Assembly: GCA_049516595.1 (NCBI GenBank)
Contig: JBEKSY010000013.1
Span: forward strand, 16,114 to 80,113
Source: JBEKHT01 sp049516595
GTDB lineage: Bacteria; Chloroflexota; Anaerolineae; Anaerolineales; RBG-16-64-43
Reading direction: 5' to 3'
Length of the DNA stretch: 64,000 nt
The notes beneath the pieces were generated by a model that was given only the letters and a program-made list of their open reading frames with translations, was not told the origin of the DNA and did no database searches. This document shows, in pieces, positions 43,168 through 52,803 of the stretch; position 1 is the stretch's first letter; each line of letters starts with the position of its first letter. The translations under genes and the position numbers were made by a program.

Positions 43168-43995
43168 TCAGACGCGGGTGGTCCACGCTGCTGACCGGTA
43201 CTTGTCCTCGGTCAGTAGGGTCGCCCTTGATAGCTCCTCCGGGGTCAAGCCCCCTTCAACCCAGGCAAGGGAAAGCGCCTCCGCAAAGCCTTGGGCGAGA
43301 GCGTTTGCCGCCGCCTCCCATGAAATCTCTTTCCCCAAGGCTTCTGCCAGAGAGACGGCCCTTTGGCGCACCCGAGCCATGGCGGTCTCACGATCCTGTT
43401 CATCGATCCGCATGCCCAAGATGATGCGACCGAGATCCCCTTGCAGCGGAAGGGAGCCGTGTTGCAGCACCGCTCCCATTCTGCGGAGCTGAGCGCTGCC
43501 AACGAGCTTGCGCCCCTTTATGGTGATTTCGTAGTTGGACGGAATCTCAAAGCAGACCCCCCCCCTGGACCCCTCTCGGACCTCAAGCGCATTGGCTTCC
43601 GGTTCGAGGCCGAGAAGCGAGAGCCCTCGAATCAACCCGCGGCTAAGGCTACGGTAACTTTCAAGGATGCTGCCCGTTACCCGCATGTCGTCCTGCGGAG
43701 AGGCGATGGCGTAGGTGAGCTCCTGCGTGTGCAGGATCGCCCTTCCCCCCGTGGGGCGTCTCACGAGATCCCAATCCATTCCGCGCAGGCCCTCCGCATT
43801 TGCATCCGATGCTGGCTGGGCATACCCTAGGGAGAGACAGGCAGGCGTCCAGGCGTAGAGGCGTAGCGTTGGAGCAGAGGTTCCGCGAGCCACGGAATCC
43901 AGGATCGCCTCATCTAGGGCCATGTTCTCGGGGCCCGAGTGCGGAGGGGAGAAAAGCAGACGCCAAGTGGCCGGGGCAATTGGATCGGATTCCAC
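43168..43995 (-). CDS. lipM: LipM-like octanoyltransferase (lipoate-protein ligase A fold)
   Basis: A 275-residue BPL/LPL-fold protein. Family motif RRPTGGRAILH is at 79-89. A catalytic cysteine is present as Cys147 in GGVCFEIPSNYEI, followed by the lysine motif KGRKLVGSAQ (159-168). The C-F-x-x-P-S arrangement matches octanoyltransferase LipM rather than the ATP-using ligase LplA. It would move octanoyl groups from ACP to carrier proteins such as GcvH as the first step of lipoate synthesis. LipA is not in the window. Confidence 0.85.
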   Translation of the reverse strand: MESDPIAPATWRLLFSPPHSGPENMALDEAILDSVARGTSAPTLRLYAWTPACLSLGYAQPASDANAEGLRGMDWDLVRRPTGGRAILHTQELTYAIASPQDDMRVTGSILESYRSLSRGLIRGLSLLGLEPEANALEVREGSRGGVCFEIPSNYEITIKGRKLVGSAQLRRMGAVLQHGSLPLQGDLGRIILGMRIDEQDRETAMARVRQRAVSLAEALGKEISWEAAANALAQGFAEALSLAWVEGGLTPEELSRATLLTEDKYRSAAWTTRV

Positions 43996-44610
43996 CGAGT
44001 CTCTTTTCAGGCAGGCTTCATCCGCCGGCGAGAACGGGGGCTTGCCCTGGATTGGACGGGGAGGGTTATTGCGGAATTGACCTGTCGCGATTCCATGCTA
44101 GAGTCGCCTACCGATGACATCTCCCCTAACGAATCTCTCCTCCGTTCAAGCCCACCGGGGGCTTCCCGGGGAGGGGATCGTCGCCCTGCCGCGCAACTCC
44201 TCGTCTGGCTATCGCCTGCTCGCTTCTCGCGGACAGTGTCCAGGCTGAACATGGCCATGAGTCGCACAGCCTGCACAGGGCCGAGTGCGACGCCTGAGCG
44301 CGTTGCTCGGGCCACCCCCGGTGCGGCGCAGGGAGCCAGTGGGGTGTTGACTCGCCTCCCCATTATGCCAGCAGGGGACCCCTTGTGGCGAATCGGGAGA
44401 GGATCTGCCGGGGTTCACCGCTTGGCTGCCCTTGGTCAGGGTAATCCCTCCGCCTTGGCCCGGGACTGGCTTTCCTTGAATCTGCTCTTCGCCGCACGAT
44501 CGCAGCCGAGGCGAACTGGAGCGGCCGAATGGTAGCGCAGGGGGAGGGTCTTCGCGTCACTTTTGCAAATGATTCCATAATCCAAGTCCTAGCGACATGA
44601 CCCTCTTTCG
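43996..44610. other. Gene-free spacer upstream of the sugar-binding lipoprotein
   Basis: About 610 bases without a recognisable gene. A possible promoter TTGACC-16-TAGAGT lies near 44076-44103 facing right, but it is 500 bases from the next gene. No other signal is convincing. Confidence 0.4.
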
Positions 44611-44625
44611 CAAAGGAGGAATGTG

Positions 44626-45876
44626 ATGAAGACGAGACTGTCCTTGGCCCTCGGCGCTCTGGTCGCCGCGGCCCTGCCTCTTGCCGGTTGTGCGCCCCAG
44701 ATAGCTCCTACCCCGACCGAAGTGAGCGCCCCGATTCCGACCGCGACCCCTCAGCCCACGCTGCAGGGCAAGATCACGCTGTGGCATGCCTGGACGGATC
44801 CGGAGATCGAGAGCCTGAATGAAGTGATCAAAGGATTTGAGGCGGACTATCCCCAAGTGAGCTTTGAGGTTCTGTATGTTCCCGTGAACGACTTGCAAGG
44901 CAAATTCGTGACGGCTGCCCCTACAGGCGGCGGGCCGACCATAGTAATTGGGGCGCAGGACTGGGGGGCCCCTTGGTTTGACGCCAAGCTAATTGCGGAT
45001 CTGACGGACCTTGTACCCCCCGGTTTACTTAGTTCCCTAAACCCCACCGCGCTGGAAGCGGTCAAGTACCAAGGGGCTCTGATCGGCCTTCCGGAGACCA
45101 TCAAGGGTGTCTTGCTTTTCCGCAACAAGAGAATCATCAACACCGCACCGGCCAGCTTCGATGAGCTGGTCAAGACGGCAAGAGCTGCCACCAAAGGTGG
45201 GGTGGTTGGCGCGGACCTCGAATATGGGCTGTTCTACTCGGCGGCCAACTTGACCTCGGCGTGCGGCGGCCGGCTCGCCGATAACCAGGGCAAGCCAGCC
45301 TTCAACACCGACGCAGGGGTCTGCTTCCTTCAGTTGCTCACCAAATTCAAGACGGCCGGACCAGTTGAGAACAATACCGACAATGATGTCAACGCCTTCA
45401 AGGCGGGCAAGGCCGGCATTATCATCGACGGCTCCTGGAACACCTCCGCCTTGGCCCAAGCCGTGGGCACGACCAACCTGGCCATCGACCCGTGGCCTAG
45501 CTACGGATCGGGCAAGCTGTCAGGGTACCTGCAGACCGAAAACCTCTATTTGAACGCTCAGGCCAGCGGAGATGAGCGGCAAGCGGCTCTGGCCTTCATG
45601 CAGTACTTCCTTTCGCCCGAGTCCCAGAGACTCCTGGCGGATCCGACGAAGGCAGGTCACGTGCCCTCGGTAGCCGGGGTAGATATTGCGGATCCGCTAA
45701 TGCAACAGGAGGTCGCAGCCTTTGCAACCAGCGTAATCTACCCGGCGCAGATCTGGACCGATTACGCCGATCCGCTCAACAACGCGATCAAGAAAGTCGT
45801 GACAGCGAATGCAGATCCCCGGGCTGCCCTCAAGGAAGCGGAAGACGCGGTGAACCGGAAGATCGCAGGCGGCTAA
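44626..45876 (+). CDS. ABC-type sugar solute-binding lipoprotein, family 1
   Basis: A 416-residue protein with a lipoprotein signal: Met-Lys-Thr-Arg, a hydrophobic core and the lipobox LAGC with Cys22. A Thr/Pro linker (TPTEV...TPQPT) follows. The mature part starts GKITLWHAWTDPE, typical of maltose/maltodextrin-type binding proteins, and has the AFKAGKAGIIIDGSWN hinge segment. A perfect AAAGGAGG ribosome site lies 6 bases before ATG 44626. No permease or ATPase gene is adjacent. The alpha-glucan enzymes 2 kb downstream make a maltodextrin ligand plausible. Confidence 0.92.
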   Translation: MKTRLSLALGALVAAALPLAGCAPQIAPTPTEVSAPIPTATPQPTLQGKITLWHAWTDPEIESLNEVIKGFEADYPQVSFEVLYVPVNDLQGKFVTAAPTGGGPTIVIGAQDWGAPWFDAKLIADLTDLVPPGLLSSLNPTALEAVKYQGALIGLPETIKGVLLFRNKRIINTAPASFDELVKTARAATKGGVVGADLEYGLFYSAANLTSACGGRLADNQGKPAFNTDAGVCFLQLLTKFKTAGPVENNTDNDVNAFKAGKAGIIIDGSWNTSALAQAVGTTNLAIDPWPSYGSGKLSGYLQTENLYLNAQASGDERQAALAFMQYFLSPESQRLLADPTKAGHVPSVAGVDIADPLMQQEVAAFATSVIYPAQIWTDYADPLNNAIKKVVTANADPRAALKEAEDAVNRKIAGG

Positions 45877-46311
45877 ACAAGCTTGCCCATTCCGGATTCC
45901 CGATCTGAAAGTCCAGGTTCGCCGCAGGCCGACTTCTCCTTGGGCCCAGGCGCGGCGGGGGTTTGGCCACCGCTGAACGAGACGTCTTGCCCGGGCAGTC
46001 AGACCCTTGCAAGAGGCTCCCGAACCGGATCCAGAGCCCGATCCGCCCTTGGTTGGACCCTCGGGCCCAGGCGACAACTTCTCGGGGGATGGCGCTCGAG
46101 GCTAGAAGGACCCCCAGGAGCGCGCCTCCTGCTCGTCCTGGTATCTGGCTACAGACGTCAAAGACTCCCACGAATCCGGGCAAGGCAACCGAGCCTGGCC
46201 TCTCTTCCAGGACACCCCGAGGGCCGGGGGCGGCCCTGGGAGAAGTTTCCTGATCCCCTCTGAACGTGAGGTGATGCGACCAGCCCCTTTCTTCTGACAG
46301 CCGCGATCAGT
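45877..46311. other. Gene-free spacer between the convergent binding-protein and MFS genes
   Basis: About 435 bases without a supported gene, tRNA or clear terminator. Confidence 0.4.
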
Positions 46312-47520
46312 TCAGGCTCTCTGACGTTGGGCGAGGATCAGAACAAGGATTCCGCATCCGGTGAGGACGGCTGAGGTGGGGAAGATCGCGAGCAGTCCGA
46401 TTCTTGTGATGACGCTCCCCAGCCCCGGCCCCAACGCTGTGCCCAGGTTGAGCGGGAGATAGGCAAAGGCCATCACCCGTCCACGCCCTTCGCTCGCGAC
46501 CGAGCCGGAGAGCACGCTGAAGGAAAGGGCAAAGACTGAGGAAGCCACGCCGTTGAGGGCCGTCCAAGCGACGTCGAAGGAGAGAAAGCTGCTCGCCAGT
46601 CCTGGGATCGGCCAGAGGAACACCTCGACCAATGCGGCATGCAAGAGCACCTTCCAATGGCCCAGGCGATCCGCTGCCGCGCCCAGGATGGGGCTAATCA
46701 GCAGCGTGAGGAGTGCACCGGCGCCCATCACCACGCCCACCGTGGTGGCCGGATGGCTTCCCCCGCAGAGTCGGGTGACCAACAGGGGCACATAGGTGAA
46801 GGAAAGTTGCCATCCTGCCAAAAGAAGAAAGAGCGCGGGAAACAGGGCCCTCAAGCGAGGGGATCGGCTGATCACCTCCAAGGAGCCAAGTGCCATGGAG
46901 AGGAGGGCTCCCTCGTCTTGGGCTTGGAACCAGTCGCGATAGCCCCGACTCAGCGCCAGAATGACCAGCGCCATCAGCCCGACATCGACGGCAAGTAGCG
47001 ATCGGAATCCCAACGAGTCGACAACGGGCCCTCCCAGGAGAGGCCCGACAAATGCTCCCACGGGCGAAGCGCTGTTCATGATCGAAAAGGCCAAGCCGAC
47101 CCTGCCGCTGGGAACGCTTTCCGAGAGGGTGGTCATCATCCGCCCGCTGTTCCCCAGGGAAAGGCTTTGGATAGAACGGGCGATCACATAGATCCAGATA
47201 TTGCCGGCGAGCAAGGCCAACAAACCGGCGACCAGGTGCGCGAAGAAGGAGCGCACAATGATCGGCTGCCGAGAGTAACGGTCGGCGAGAGCGCCGCACA
47301 GGGGCAGAAAGGGGATGCCCACGGCACCCGCAATCGCCACGCTGGCGCCAACCCAGAACGCCAATTCCTGCTTAGCCACACCCAAGTGGGGCAGGTAGAT
47401 CGGCGTGAAAGCATTTAGGTGACCCCAGAACACGGTCTCGAGGAAACCAGCGAAGGTGAAGAGGAAAAGGACCCAGATCCACGAGGCCCGGAGGTCTTTG
47501 CGCCCAGCAACTATTCGCAC
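46312..47520 (-). CDS. Major facilitator superfamily transporter
   Basis: A 402-residue protein with 12 hydrophobic segments. Loop 2-3 motif A is seen as CGALADRYSRQPII (normally G-x-L-a-D-r-x-G-r-[KR]). The central loop is short and the C-terminal half repeats the pattern (GAAADRLGHWKVLL). GTG start. The sequence resembles drug or sugar efflux MFS proteins, and substrate cannot be read. It is divergent from the GH57 gene, which could hint at sugar transport. Confidence 0.88.
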   Translation of the reverse strand: MRIVAGRKDLRASWIWVLFLFTFAGFLETVFWGHLNAFTPIYLPHLGVAKQELAFWVGASVAIAGAVGIPFLPLCGALADRYSRQPIIVRSFFAHLVAGLLALLAGNIWIYVIARSIQSLSLGNSGRMMTTLSESVPSGRVGLAFSIMNSASPVGAFVGPLLGGPVVDSLGFRSLLAVDVGLMALVILALSRGYRDWFQAQDEGALLSMALGSLEVISRSPRLRALFPALFLLLAGWQLSFTYVPLLVTRLCGGSHPATTVGVVMGAGALLTLLISPILGAAADRLGHWKVLLHAALVEVFLWPIPGLASSFLSFDVAWTALNGVASSVFALSFSVLSGSVASEGRGRVMAFAYLPLNLGTALGPGLGSVITRIGLLAIFPTSAVLTGCGILVLILAQRQRA

Positions 47521-47836
47521 CTTTCAGCCGATTGACCATCAAGCAATGGGGAGGCCTGAGAGGAAAGCAAAAGGCTCTTGGTTTCAAGCCGGCCAGGATG
47601 CAAAGATCGGCCTCCGGTCCTCGATGACGCCTGGCGATCCTGAGGCCCTTGCCATGCAGACTTGTTCACTCCGCTCCGGGGCAATCCGGGCCCGCGTGGG
47701 TCGCAAATTCTACCCAAGCCGGCATTTGCGGTTGTCGCGCATTGGGAATTCGATTCCGCATTGGGTATAATCAGGATTCCCGGAAGCCGGCAGCAAGTGA
47801 GCCGAAAGTCCAAAACCAACTAACGGCTGCGTTGCG
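47521..47836 (+). promoter_or_regulatory. Intergenic region with promoter TTGGGA-18-TATAAT of the GH57/GH13 genes
   Basis: TTGGGA (47742-47747) and TATAAT (47766-47771) are 18 bases apart, with the start expected near 47779 and a 58-base leader. The part from 47521 to 47740 holds nothing recognisable. Confidence 0.6.
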
Positions 47837-49966
47837 ATGACCCTGCGGTTGGCTCTCTGCTTTCACCTTAGCCAGGATCTGAGGGAGTACGCCAAGGTTG
47901 CCAGCCGAGCTTGCTATCGGGGCTTGCTGGAGGTGCTCCTGTGTCACCCGAGCCTCAAGTTCAACCTGAGCGTTTCCGGAACACTCATCCACGCTCTGCA
48001 TTACCTCGATCCGAAGCCTCTGGAGCTGGTCCGCGAAGGCCTGGCGCGGGGACAGTTCCTCCTACTGGGAAGCACATATTCCCAGAATTTGCTCTTGCCT
48101 TCAGATGACTGGGACAACGCCCAACAGATCGGTCTTCAGCGTGCGGCATTGGCCCGGACCTTTGGGGTGCGCCCGACCGTCTTCTGGAACCCCGAGCGGA
48201 CTTGGCGCTCGAACTTGGCGCGCCTGCTCCTTTCTTGCGGATACCGATCGGTCCCCATCGAGAGCCATATCCTGCGAAAGTCCGGGGGATCCCTTCCGGG
48301 CAGCTACTCCTATCCGGAAGAGGGCGGGCCTCTGGTCCTGCTCTGGGACGATGAGGTTCTTCGGGCACGATTCAATTTCGCCACCTGGTTCCACCGACCA
48401 GAAAACGTGCTAGCCTATCTCCAGGAGTTGGCTTCGGATCCTCAGGCCCATCGATTTTTCCCGGTCTATGCTGAGGACGCAGAGGCCATGGGCCTGTGGG
48501 GTTATGAGCAAGGGTTGGATCCTCGTGCGGATTGGCAGGGACTGGATAGTTTGCTCACGGAGATGGAGCGACATCCCGAGTTGGAGCTCAGGCACCTAGG
48601 GGACGGTCCTGATCCGGTCGCCACGTTGCCAGAGCTAGCGGAAGGGTGGGCGGAATGGATGGATCGCGCGTTAGCCAACCCCCAGGCTCCCTACCACGAG
48701 GAGGGCTTTGAGGATTGGGAAGATTTCATCAAAAGGTCGCCGAAAATCCAGCGTTTTCGGCATGTCTGCGCGGCCGTGCGCAACCGTTTGACCGGTTTGG
48801 GCTCAGCGTGGTCTGATCCGGGGTGGGATGGGGGTGAGTCGGGAGAGGGAATTTCCTCGTACTCACGCCTCTATCGGATGGCGATCCATACCTTCTGTCT
48901 GCACCAGTACCGCTTTGGCTGCGTCGGGATCGGAGCCAAGGGGGACCCGGGGTGGGATGGGGTGGTATCCAGCCTGGCGATTCTGCGGGGCGCGGAATTC
49001 GCCGAAGCTCGTTCCCGCAATGAGAAGTGCCCAACGGCTTCCATCGAGGATGTGACAGGGGATGGCGAGGACGAGATCCTGCTCAGTGATGGGCGTCAAT
49101 TGGCTATCCTCAGTCACTGGGGAGGCCGCCTATTGTATTGGTTCGATCTGAACGATGGCCGTCAGTTTGTGGGCAATCAACTGGCCGTGCCGGAAGCACG
49201 CTTTGTCACCGACGCCCGGCTCCCCGAGTTCCGTCCTGTGTTGACCGACTGGCTCCCGGACAATGGATCGGATCCTGCTTCCGCCGAAATGGAGGCCCCT
49301 CCCTCAAGGCGAGGCAAGCATCTCCCCGGCTGGCTGATTGAGGAGCTAAAGGAACCGCTCTCCGTCTGGCCGAGGCCAGTGAAGCTGGCCTTGGGCCAGC
49401 CTTTGGCCGCCAGGCGCCGGGCCCTGAATGACTTCATCTCGGTGGAAGGGCAGGAGGCCCAGGCGGACCCCCAGATGGACTTTCGCCTGGAGGGAGACCG
49501 CGTGAGTTTTCTCAGGTTCTTTGGCTACCGCCTCGAGATGACCAAACAAGTCCGCCTAACCCCGGATGGACTGCGGGCGACGTATCGATTCCTCAACCGC
49601 GATGACACCTCGCGGAGCATCCAACTGAGGGTCGTTTCAGAGTTCTGCCCTGACCTGGAGGCGCTGGTTCAATCTCCCCAGGCCAGCCTGCAACCCATTC
49701 TGTTGGGAAGGAATCGTCCCGGAGTGGTCAACACCATCACGCAAACAGCGATCGTGGTCCAGGCCTCGCGCCCGACGACCGTAGCTCCTGATTTCGCGCA
49801 TGCTCTCCTGGCCATCGAGGTGGGCTTGCGGTTCGATCTGCTTTTAGAGCCCAGGAGAGTCGAAACGCTAACGGTCAGCCTGCGCATCCATTCCTTACAC
49901 CAACAGGATGTCCTCGATCGAGCCTTCCGTAGGGTCACGGGCGGGACGGAATCTTGGCCGAGATGA
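47837..49966 (+). CDS. GH57 alpha-amylase / 4-alpha-glucanotransferase-like protein
   Basis: A 709-residue protein. Residues 1-300 form a GH57 catalytic domain: LCFHLSQ at the start, the nucleophile region FWNPERTW (Glu near residue 119) and the acid/base region LLWDDEV. The C-terminal part (from about 480) is a beta-sandwich like those of GH57 glucanotransferases. In the middle, DVTGDGEDEILLSDG is a Ca-binding or FG-GAP-like loop followed by SHWGGRLLYWFDL. It would cut or transfer alpha-1,4-glucan chains. No signal peptide is seen, so it acts inside the cell. The GH13 gene follows after 13 bases. Confidence 0.85.
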   Translation: MTLRLALCFHLSQDLREYAKVASRACYRGLLEVLLCHPSLKFNLSVSGTLIHALHYLDPKPLELVREGLARGQFLLLGSTYSQNLLLPSDDWDNAQQIGLQRAALARTFGVRPTVFWNPERTWRSNLARLLLSCGYRSVPIESHILRKSGGSLPGSYSYPEEGGPLVLLWDDEVLRARFNFATWFHRPENVLAYLQELASDPQAHRFFPVYAEDAEAMGLWGYEQGLDPRADWQGLDSLLTEMERHPELELRHLGDGPDPVATLPELAEGWAEWMDRALANPQAPYHEEGFEDWEDFIKRSPKIQRFRHVCAAVRNRLTGLGSAWSDPGWDGGESGEGISSYSRLYRMAIHTFCLHQYRFGCVGIGAKGDPGWDGVVSSLAILRGAEFAEARSRNEKCPTASIEDVTGDGEDEILLSDGRQLAILSHWGGRLLYWFDLNDGRQFVGNQLAVPEARFVTDARLPEFRPVLTDWLPDNGSDPASAEMEAPPSRRGKHLPGWLIEELKEPLSVWPRPVKLALGQPLAARRRALNDFISVEGQEAQADPQMDFRLEGDRVSFLRFFGYRLEMTKQVRLTPDGLRATYRFLNRDDTSRSIQLRVVSEFCPDLEALVQSPQASLQPILLGRNRPGVVNTITQTAIVVQASRPTTVAPDFAHALLAIEVGLRFDLLLEPRRVETLTVSLRIHSLHQQDVLDRAFRRVTGGTESWPR

Positions 49967-49979
49967 ACTCCCCCATCCT

Positions 49980-51377
49980 ATGAGCGTCCCCTTCTGGATT
50001 CACTCTTCCGTCTTCTACCAAATCTTTCCAGACCGCTTTGCCAACGGCAATCCCGCCCTCAATCCGCCAAACGTCCAACCCTGGGGATCTCCTCCAACTC
50101 CCCGGGGTTTCCAGGGCGGGAACTTGGCAGGGATCATGCAGAGGTTCGATTACCTCCTTGACTTGGGAGTCAACGCCCTCTACTTGAACCCAATCTTCCT
50201 TTCTCCTTCCAACCACAGATACAACACCACAGACTATTACCAGCTTGACCCCAAACTAGGGACCCTGGAGGATTTTCGTTCTTTGCTCGACCTGGCTCAT
50301 CGCCACGGCGTGCGGGTTCTGCTGGATGGCGTCTTTAATCACTCCGGACGCGGGTTCTTCGCCTTTGTCGACTTGCTCGAAAATGAGATGGATTCGCCTT
50401 ATCGAGACTGGTTCCATGTGAATGGGTTTCCCGTGGACGCCTATGGATCGGGCGAGGCAACCAAGTACGAGGCCTGGTGGAACTTCAAGAGCTTGCCCAA
50501 GTTCAATATCGCGAACCCGAGAGTCCGTCGCTACCTGCTCGGGGTAGCGCGCTACTGGATGGAACAAGGCATTGACGGCTGGCGCCTGGACGTTCCCAAC
50601 GAAATCCCGGACCGCAACTTCTGGTCCGAGTTCCGCGATGTGGTTAAGTCAGTTAACTCAGACGCGTATCTGCTGGGGGAGATTTGGACTGTGGACCCCA
50701 GCTGGGTAGGCGAACATGCCTTCGACGGGCTCCTGAACTATCCCTTCCGCGATACGGTCTTGTCCTTCCTGCGAGGCGAGCTTAAGGCGGGCCGATTCGC
50801 CAAGCAGCTGGGAACAATCCTAGGTGCCTACCCACGGGAGAATGGCTGGGCGCACTATCTCCCTCTCGGGTCCCATGACACCCCTCGCCTGCGCACCGTC
50901 CTGGGGGACGTCTCCCTCGTTCGGAGTGCCTATCTGCTGCAGTTCTTCTTTCCGGGAGCCCCCTCGATCTACTACGGGGACGAGATTGGGCTCAAGGGAG
51001 GACCGGATCCCGAGTGTCGCGGCTCTTTCCCCTGGGATCGGAAAGCCTGGGATGAGGAATTGCGCGGGCACGTGGCGGGGTTGGCGCGGCTCCGCAGGTC
51101 CGTCCCCGCCCTCCAGGAGGGCGACTTTCTCGTTCTTTGGACGAACGATGCGGACCAAAGCTTGGCCTTTGGCAGAAGGTCGGAGGCGGGAGCTGCGGCC
51201 CTGGTCCTCAACAATTCTGAGACCTCTGTTCAGGTCCGGGTTCCGATATCCGCCATGGGGTGGGGAAAGGGATCTCTCCTTCGCGAGGCCCTCGGGGGCC
51301 GAGAGGTCCAGATCACAGGGGATGAACTCGTCCTTCAGCTCCCCGCCAGGTCGGGGCAGATTTTCCTTCCGGCTTGA
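49980..51377 (+). CDS. GH13 alpha-glucosidase / neopullulanase-cyclomaltodextrinase-type enzyme
   Basis: A 465-residue enzyme starting at ATG 49980. Conserved GH13 regions are LDGVFNHSG (region I), GWRLDVPNE (region II, nucleophile Asp), LLGEIW (region III, acid/base Glu) and GSHDTPR (region IV). The start IHSSVFYQIFPDRFANG is typical of the cyclomaltodextrinase/neopullulanase group, though the extra N-terminal domain of those enzymes is missing. It hydrolyses maltodextrins and related sugars. It is probably co-transcribed with the GH57 gene. Confidence 0.92.
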   Translation: MSVPFWIHSSVFYQIFPDRFANGNPALNPPNVQPWGSPPTPRGFQGGNLAGIMQRFDYLLDLGVNALYLNPIFLSPSNHRYNTTDYYQLDPKLGTLEDFRSLLDLAHRHGVRVLLDGVFNHSGRGFFAFVDLLENEMDSPYRDWFHVNGFPVDAYGSGEATKYEAWWNFKSLPKFNIANPRVRRYLLGVARYWMEQGIDGWRLDVPNEIPDRNFWSEFRDVVKSVNSDAYLLGEIWTVDPSWVGEHAFDGLLNYPFRDTVLSFLRGELKAGRFAKQLGTILGAYPRENGWAHYLPLGSHDTPRLRTVLGDVSLVRSAYLLQFFFPGAPSIYYGDEIGLKGGPDPECRGSFPWDRKAWDEELRGHVAGLARLRRSVPALQEGDFLVLWTNDADQSLAFGRRSEAGAAALVLNNSETSVQVRVPISAMGWGKGSLLREALGGREVQITGDELVLQLPARSGQIFLPA

Positions 51378-51452
51378 GGCAATGCGCTCGACCCCCTGGC
51401 ATCAGAGAATGTGCCCAGCGACTTCGACCTGCGGAGGGGGAGCCGGCCGCGA

Positions 51453-52337
51453 TTATCGGCCCGGGCGGAGACCAGCTTGGTTTTCCTCGGCAAAGGTCCG
51501 TAAGGCCGCAATGTGCTCATGCGGCGATTTTGGCCCAGCCCCCATCGTATTCAGGGAGACGCGCGTCGCCCCGAGCGCCTGCCACTGTTCCAGTGTTGCG
51601 ATCCACTCGGCCGGATTGGCGTCTCCATAAGGGATTCGCACCTCCACCCCAAAATCAGCTCGAGTCCGGCCCTCCTCCCGCAGGAATCGCTCCAACGTCT
51701 CAAGGGTCGGCTTGGAATTCTCGGGAGTGCGCTGGCTGGCCATCCAACCGTCCCCAATTCGCGCGGCGCGCCGAAGGGCAGGCTCGGCGTATCCCCCAAG
51801 CCAGATTGGAATGGGTCGCTGGACCGGAAGAGGATTGAGGCCGGCGCCTTCGATGGTGTGCCATTTCCCATGAAAATCGACGAGCGGATGGGTCCATAGC
51901 TCGCGAAGGACGGCCACCTGCTCCTCGATCCTTCGACCGCGGTTATGGAAGTCCTCACCCAAAGCGGTGTATTCCACGCGGTTCCATCCCAGGCCGACCC
52001 CTAGTCGCAAACGCCCAGCGGAAAGCACATCCAAGGTTGCTGCCTGCTTTGCAACGAGTGCCGTCTGCCGCTGTGGAAGAATGAGTATGCCCGTTTCAAG
52101 GACAAGAGTTCGGGTATGGGCCGCCATATGGGTGAAGAGAACAAAGGGCTCGAGAAAGGGATCACGAAATGTGTACGCGCCAGTCCAGCCCTCGGGGCGA
52201 TCGGGATTGGCCCCCAAGACGTGATCGAAGGCTACCACGTGCTGGTAGCCTAGGCCTTCCGCGGCCTGCGCAAAGTCTCGAATCGCAAGCGGGTCCTGGC
52301 CGAAGTCCGTCTGAGGAAATACAGCCCCAATCTCCAT
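51453..52337 (-). CDS. LLM-class (F420/FMN-dependent) oxidoreductase
   Basis: A 294-residue luciferase-like monooxygenase-fold protein starting MEIGAVFPQTDFG, with a GGAG site 6 bases upstream. The segments HVVAFDHVLGANP, VLETGILILPQR, GRLRLGVGLGWNRVEY and PIWLGGYAEPALRRAARIGDGW are the usual family blocks and suit the F420-dependent branch found in Actinobacteria and Chloroflexota. Substrate unknown. No F420 synthesis genes are in the window. Confidence 0.9.
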   Translation of the reverse strand: MEIGAVFPQTDFGQDPLAIRDFAQAAEGLGYQHVVAFDHVLGANPDRPEGWTGAYTFRDPFLEPFVLFTHMAAHTRTLVLETGILILPQRQTALVAKQAATLDVLSAGRLRLGVGLGWNRVEYTALGEDFHNRGRRIEEQVAVLRELWTHPLVDFHGKWHTIEGAGLNPLPVQRPIPIWLGGYAEPALRRAARIGDGWMASQRTPENSKPTLETLERFLREEGRTRADFGVEVRIPYGDANPAEWIATLEQWQALGATRVSLNTMGAGPKSPHEHIAALRTFAEENQAGLRPGR

Positions 52338-52598
52338 GCTTGTCTCCTTCTCCTCAAGGGGGTTCCCCTGTTGCCTGCAGGGTACCACCTCCCTCCCAGG
52401 CTCGCTCAACCGCAAGAGCTTCCTTTCTGATTTCGTCAACCGGCCCCGCTTGGCCGAATGGAGAGCGTCCATCGGCCCGTCTGGGGAGGCCGGCAAGAAA
52501 TATGCACCCCTAGAGAGTGTCCTGGGGGCAAGTGCCCCTCTTGTGGCATTCGGGACCAGCGGGTGGGGCGCCGTGCACAAGCACAAAGAAAGGGCATC
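52338..52598. other. Spacer upstream of the oxidoreductase gene
   Basis: No gene. On the minus strand AGGTGGTACC (near 52390-52381) resembles a T-box core but the flanking helices do not form, so it was not called. Confidence 0.35.
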
Positions 52599-52627
52599 TT
52601 GACTGCCCTCCGCGGAGGGCTTATTAT
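52599..52627 (+). promoter_or_regulatory. Promoter TTGACT-17-TATTAT with a 16-bp palindrome filling the spacer
   Basis: TTGACT at 52599-52604 and TATTAT at 52622-52627. The spacer is GCCCTCCGCGGAGGGC plus one T, a perfect palindrome that could be an operator. Alternatively the palindrome followed by TTATTAT is a terminator for an unseen transcript. The next gene on this strand starts 177 bases downstream. Confidence 0.5.
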
Positions 52628-52803
52628 GCGCCGGATGACCTCTGCCTGGGCTTGCCCCCCTCAAGTCTGGTGCGGAGGCCATCGATTCATGGGCCGACGG
52701 CAAGATACTTGCTAGTTGCTCCTTCAAGCTGGGCGCCTTACAATGGGATCAAGTGAATAGCCCACTGGGGGGCATAGCTTAATTCATACAGGGCCTCTTC
52801 CCC

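Noticed and set aside
52338..52450. Second T-box on the minus strand (AGGTGGTACC near 52381-52390) upstream of the oxidoreductase gene
   Set aside because: The flanking antiterminator helix cannot form because of an inserted GGGAA, and no upstream stem I was found.
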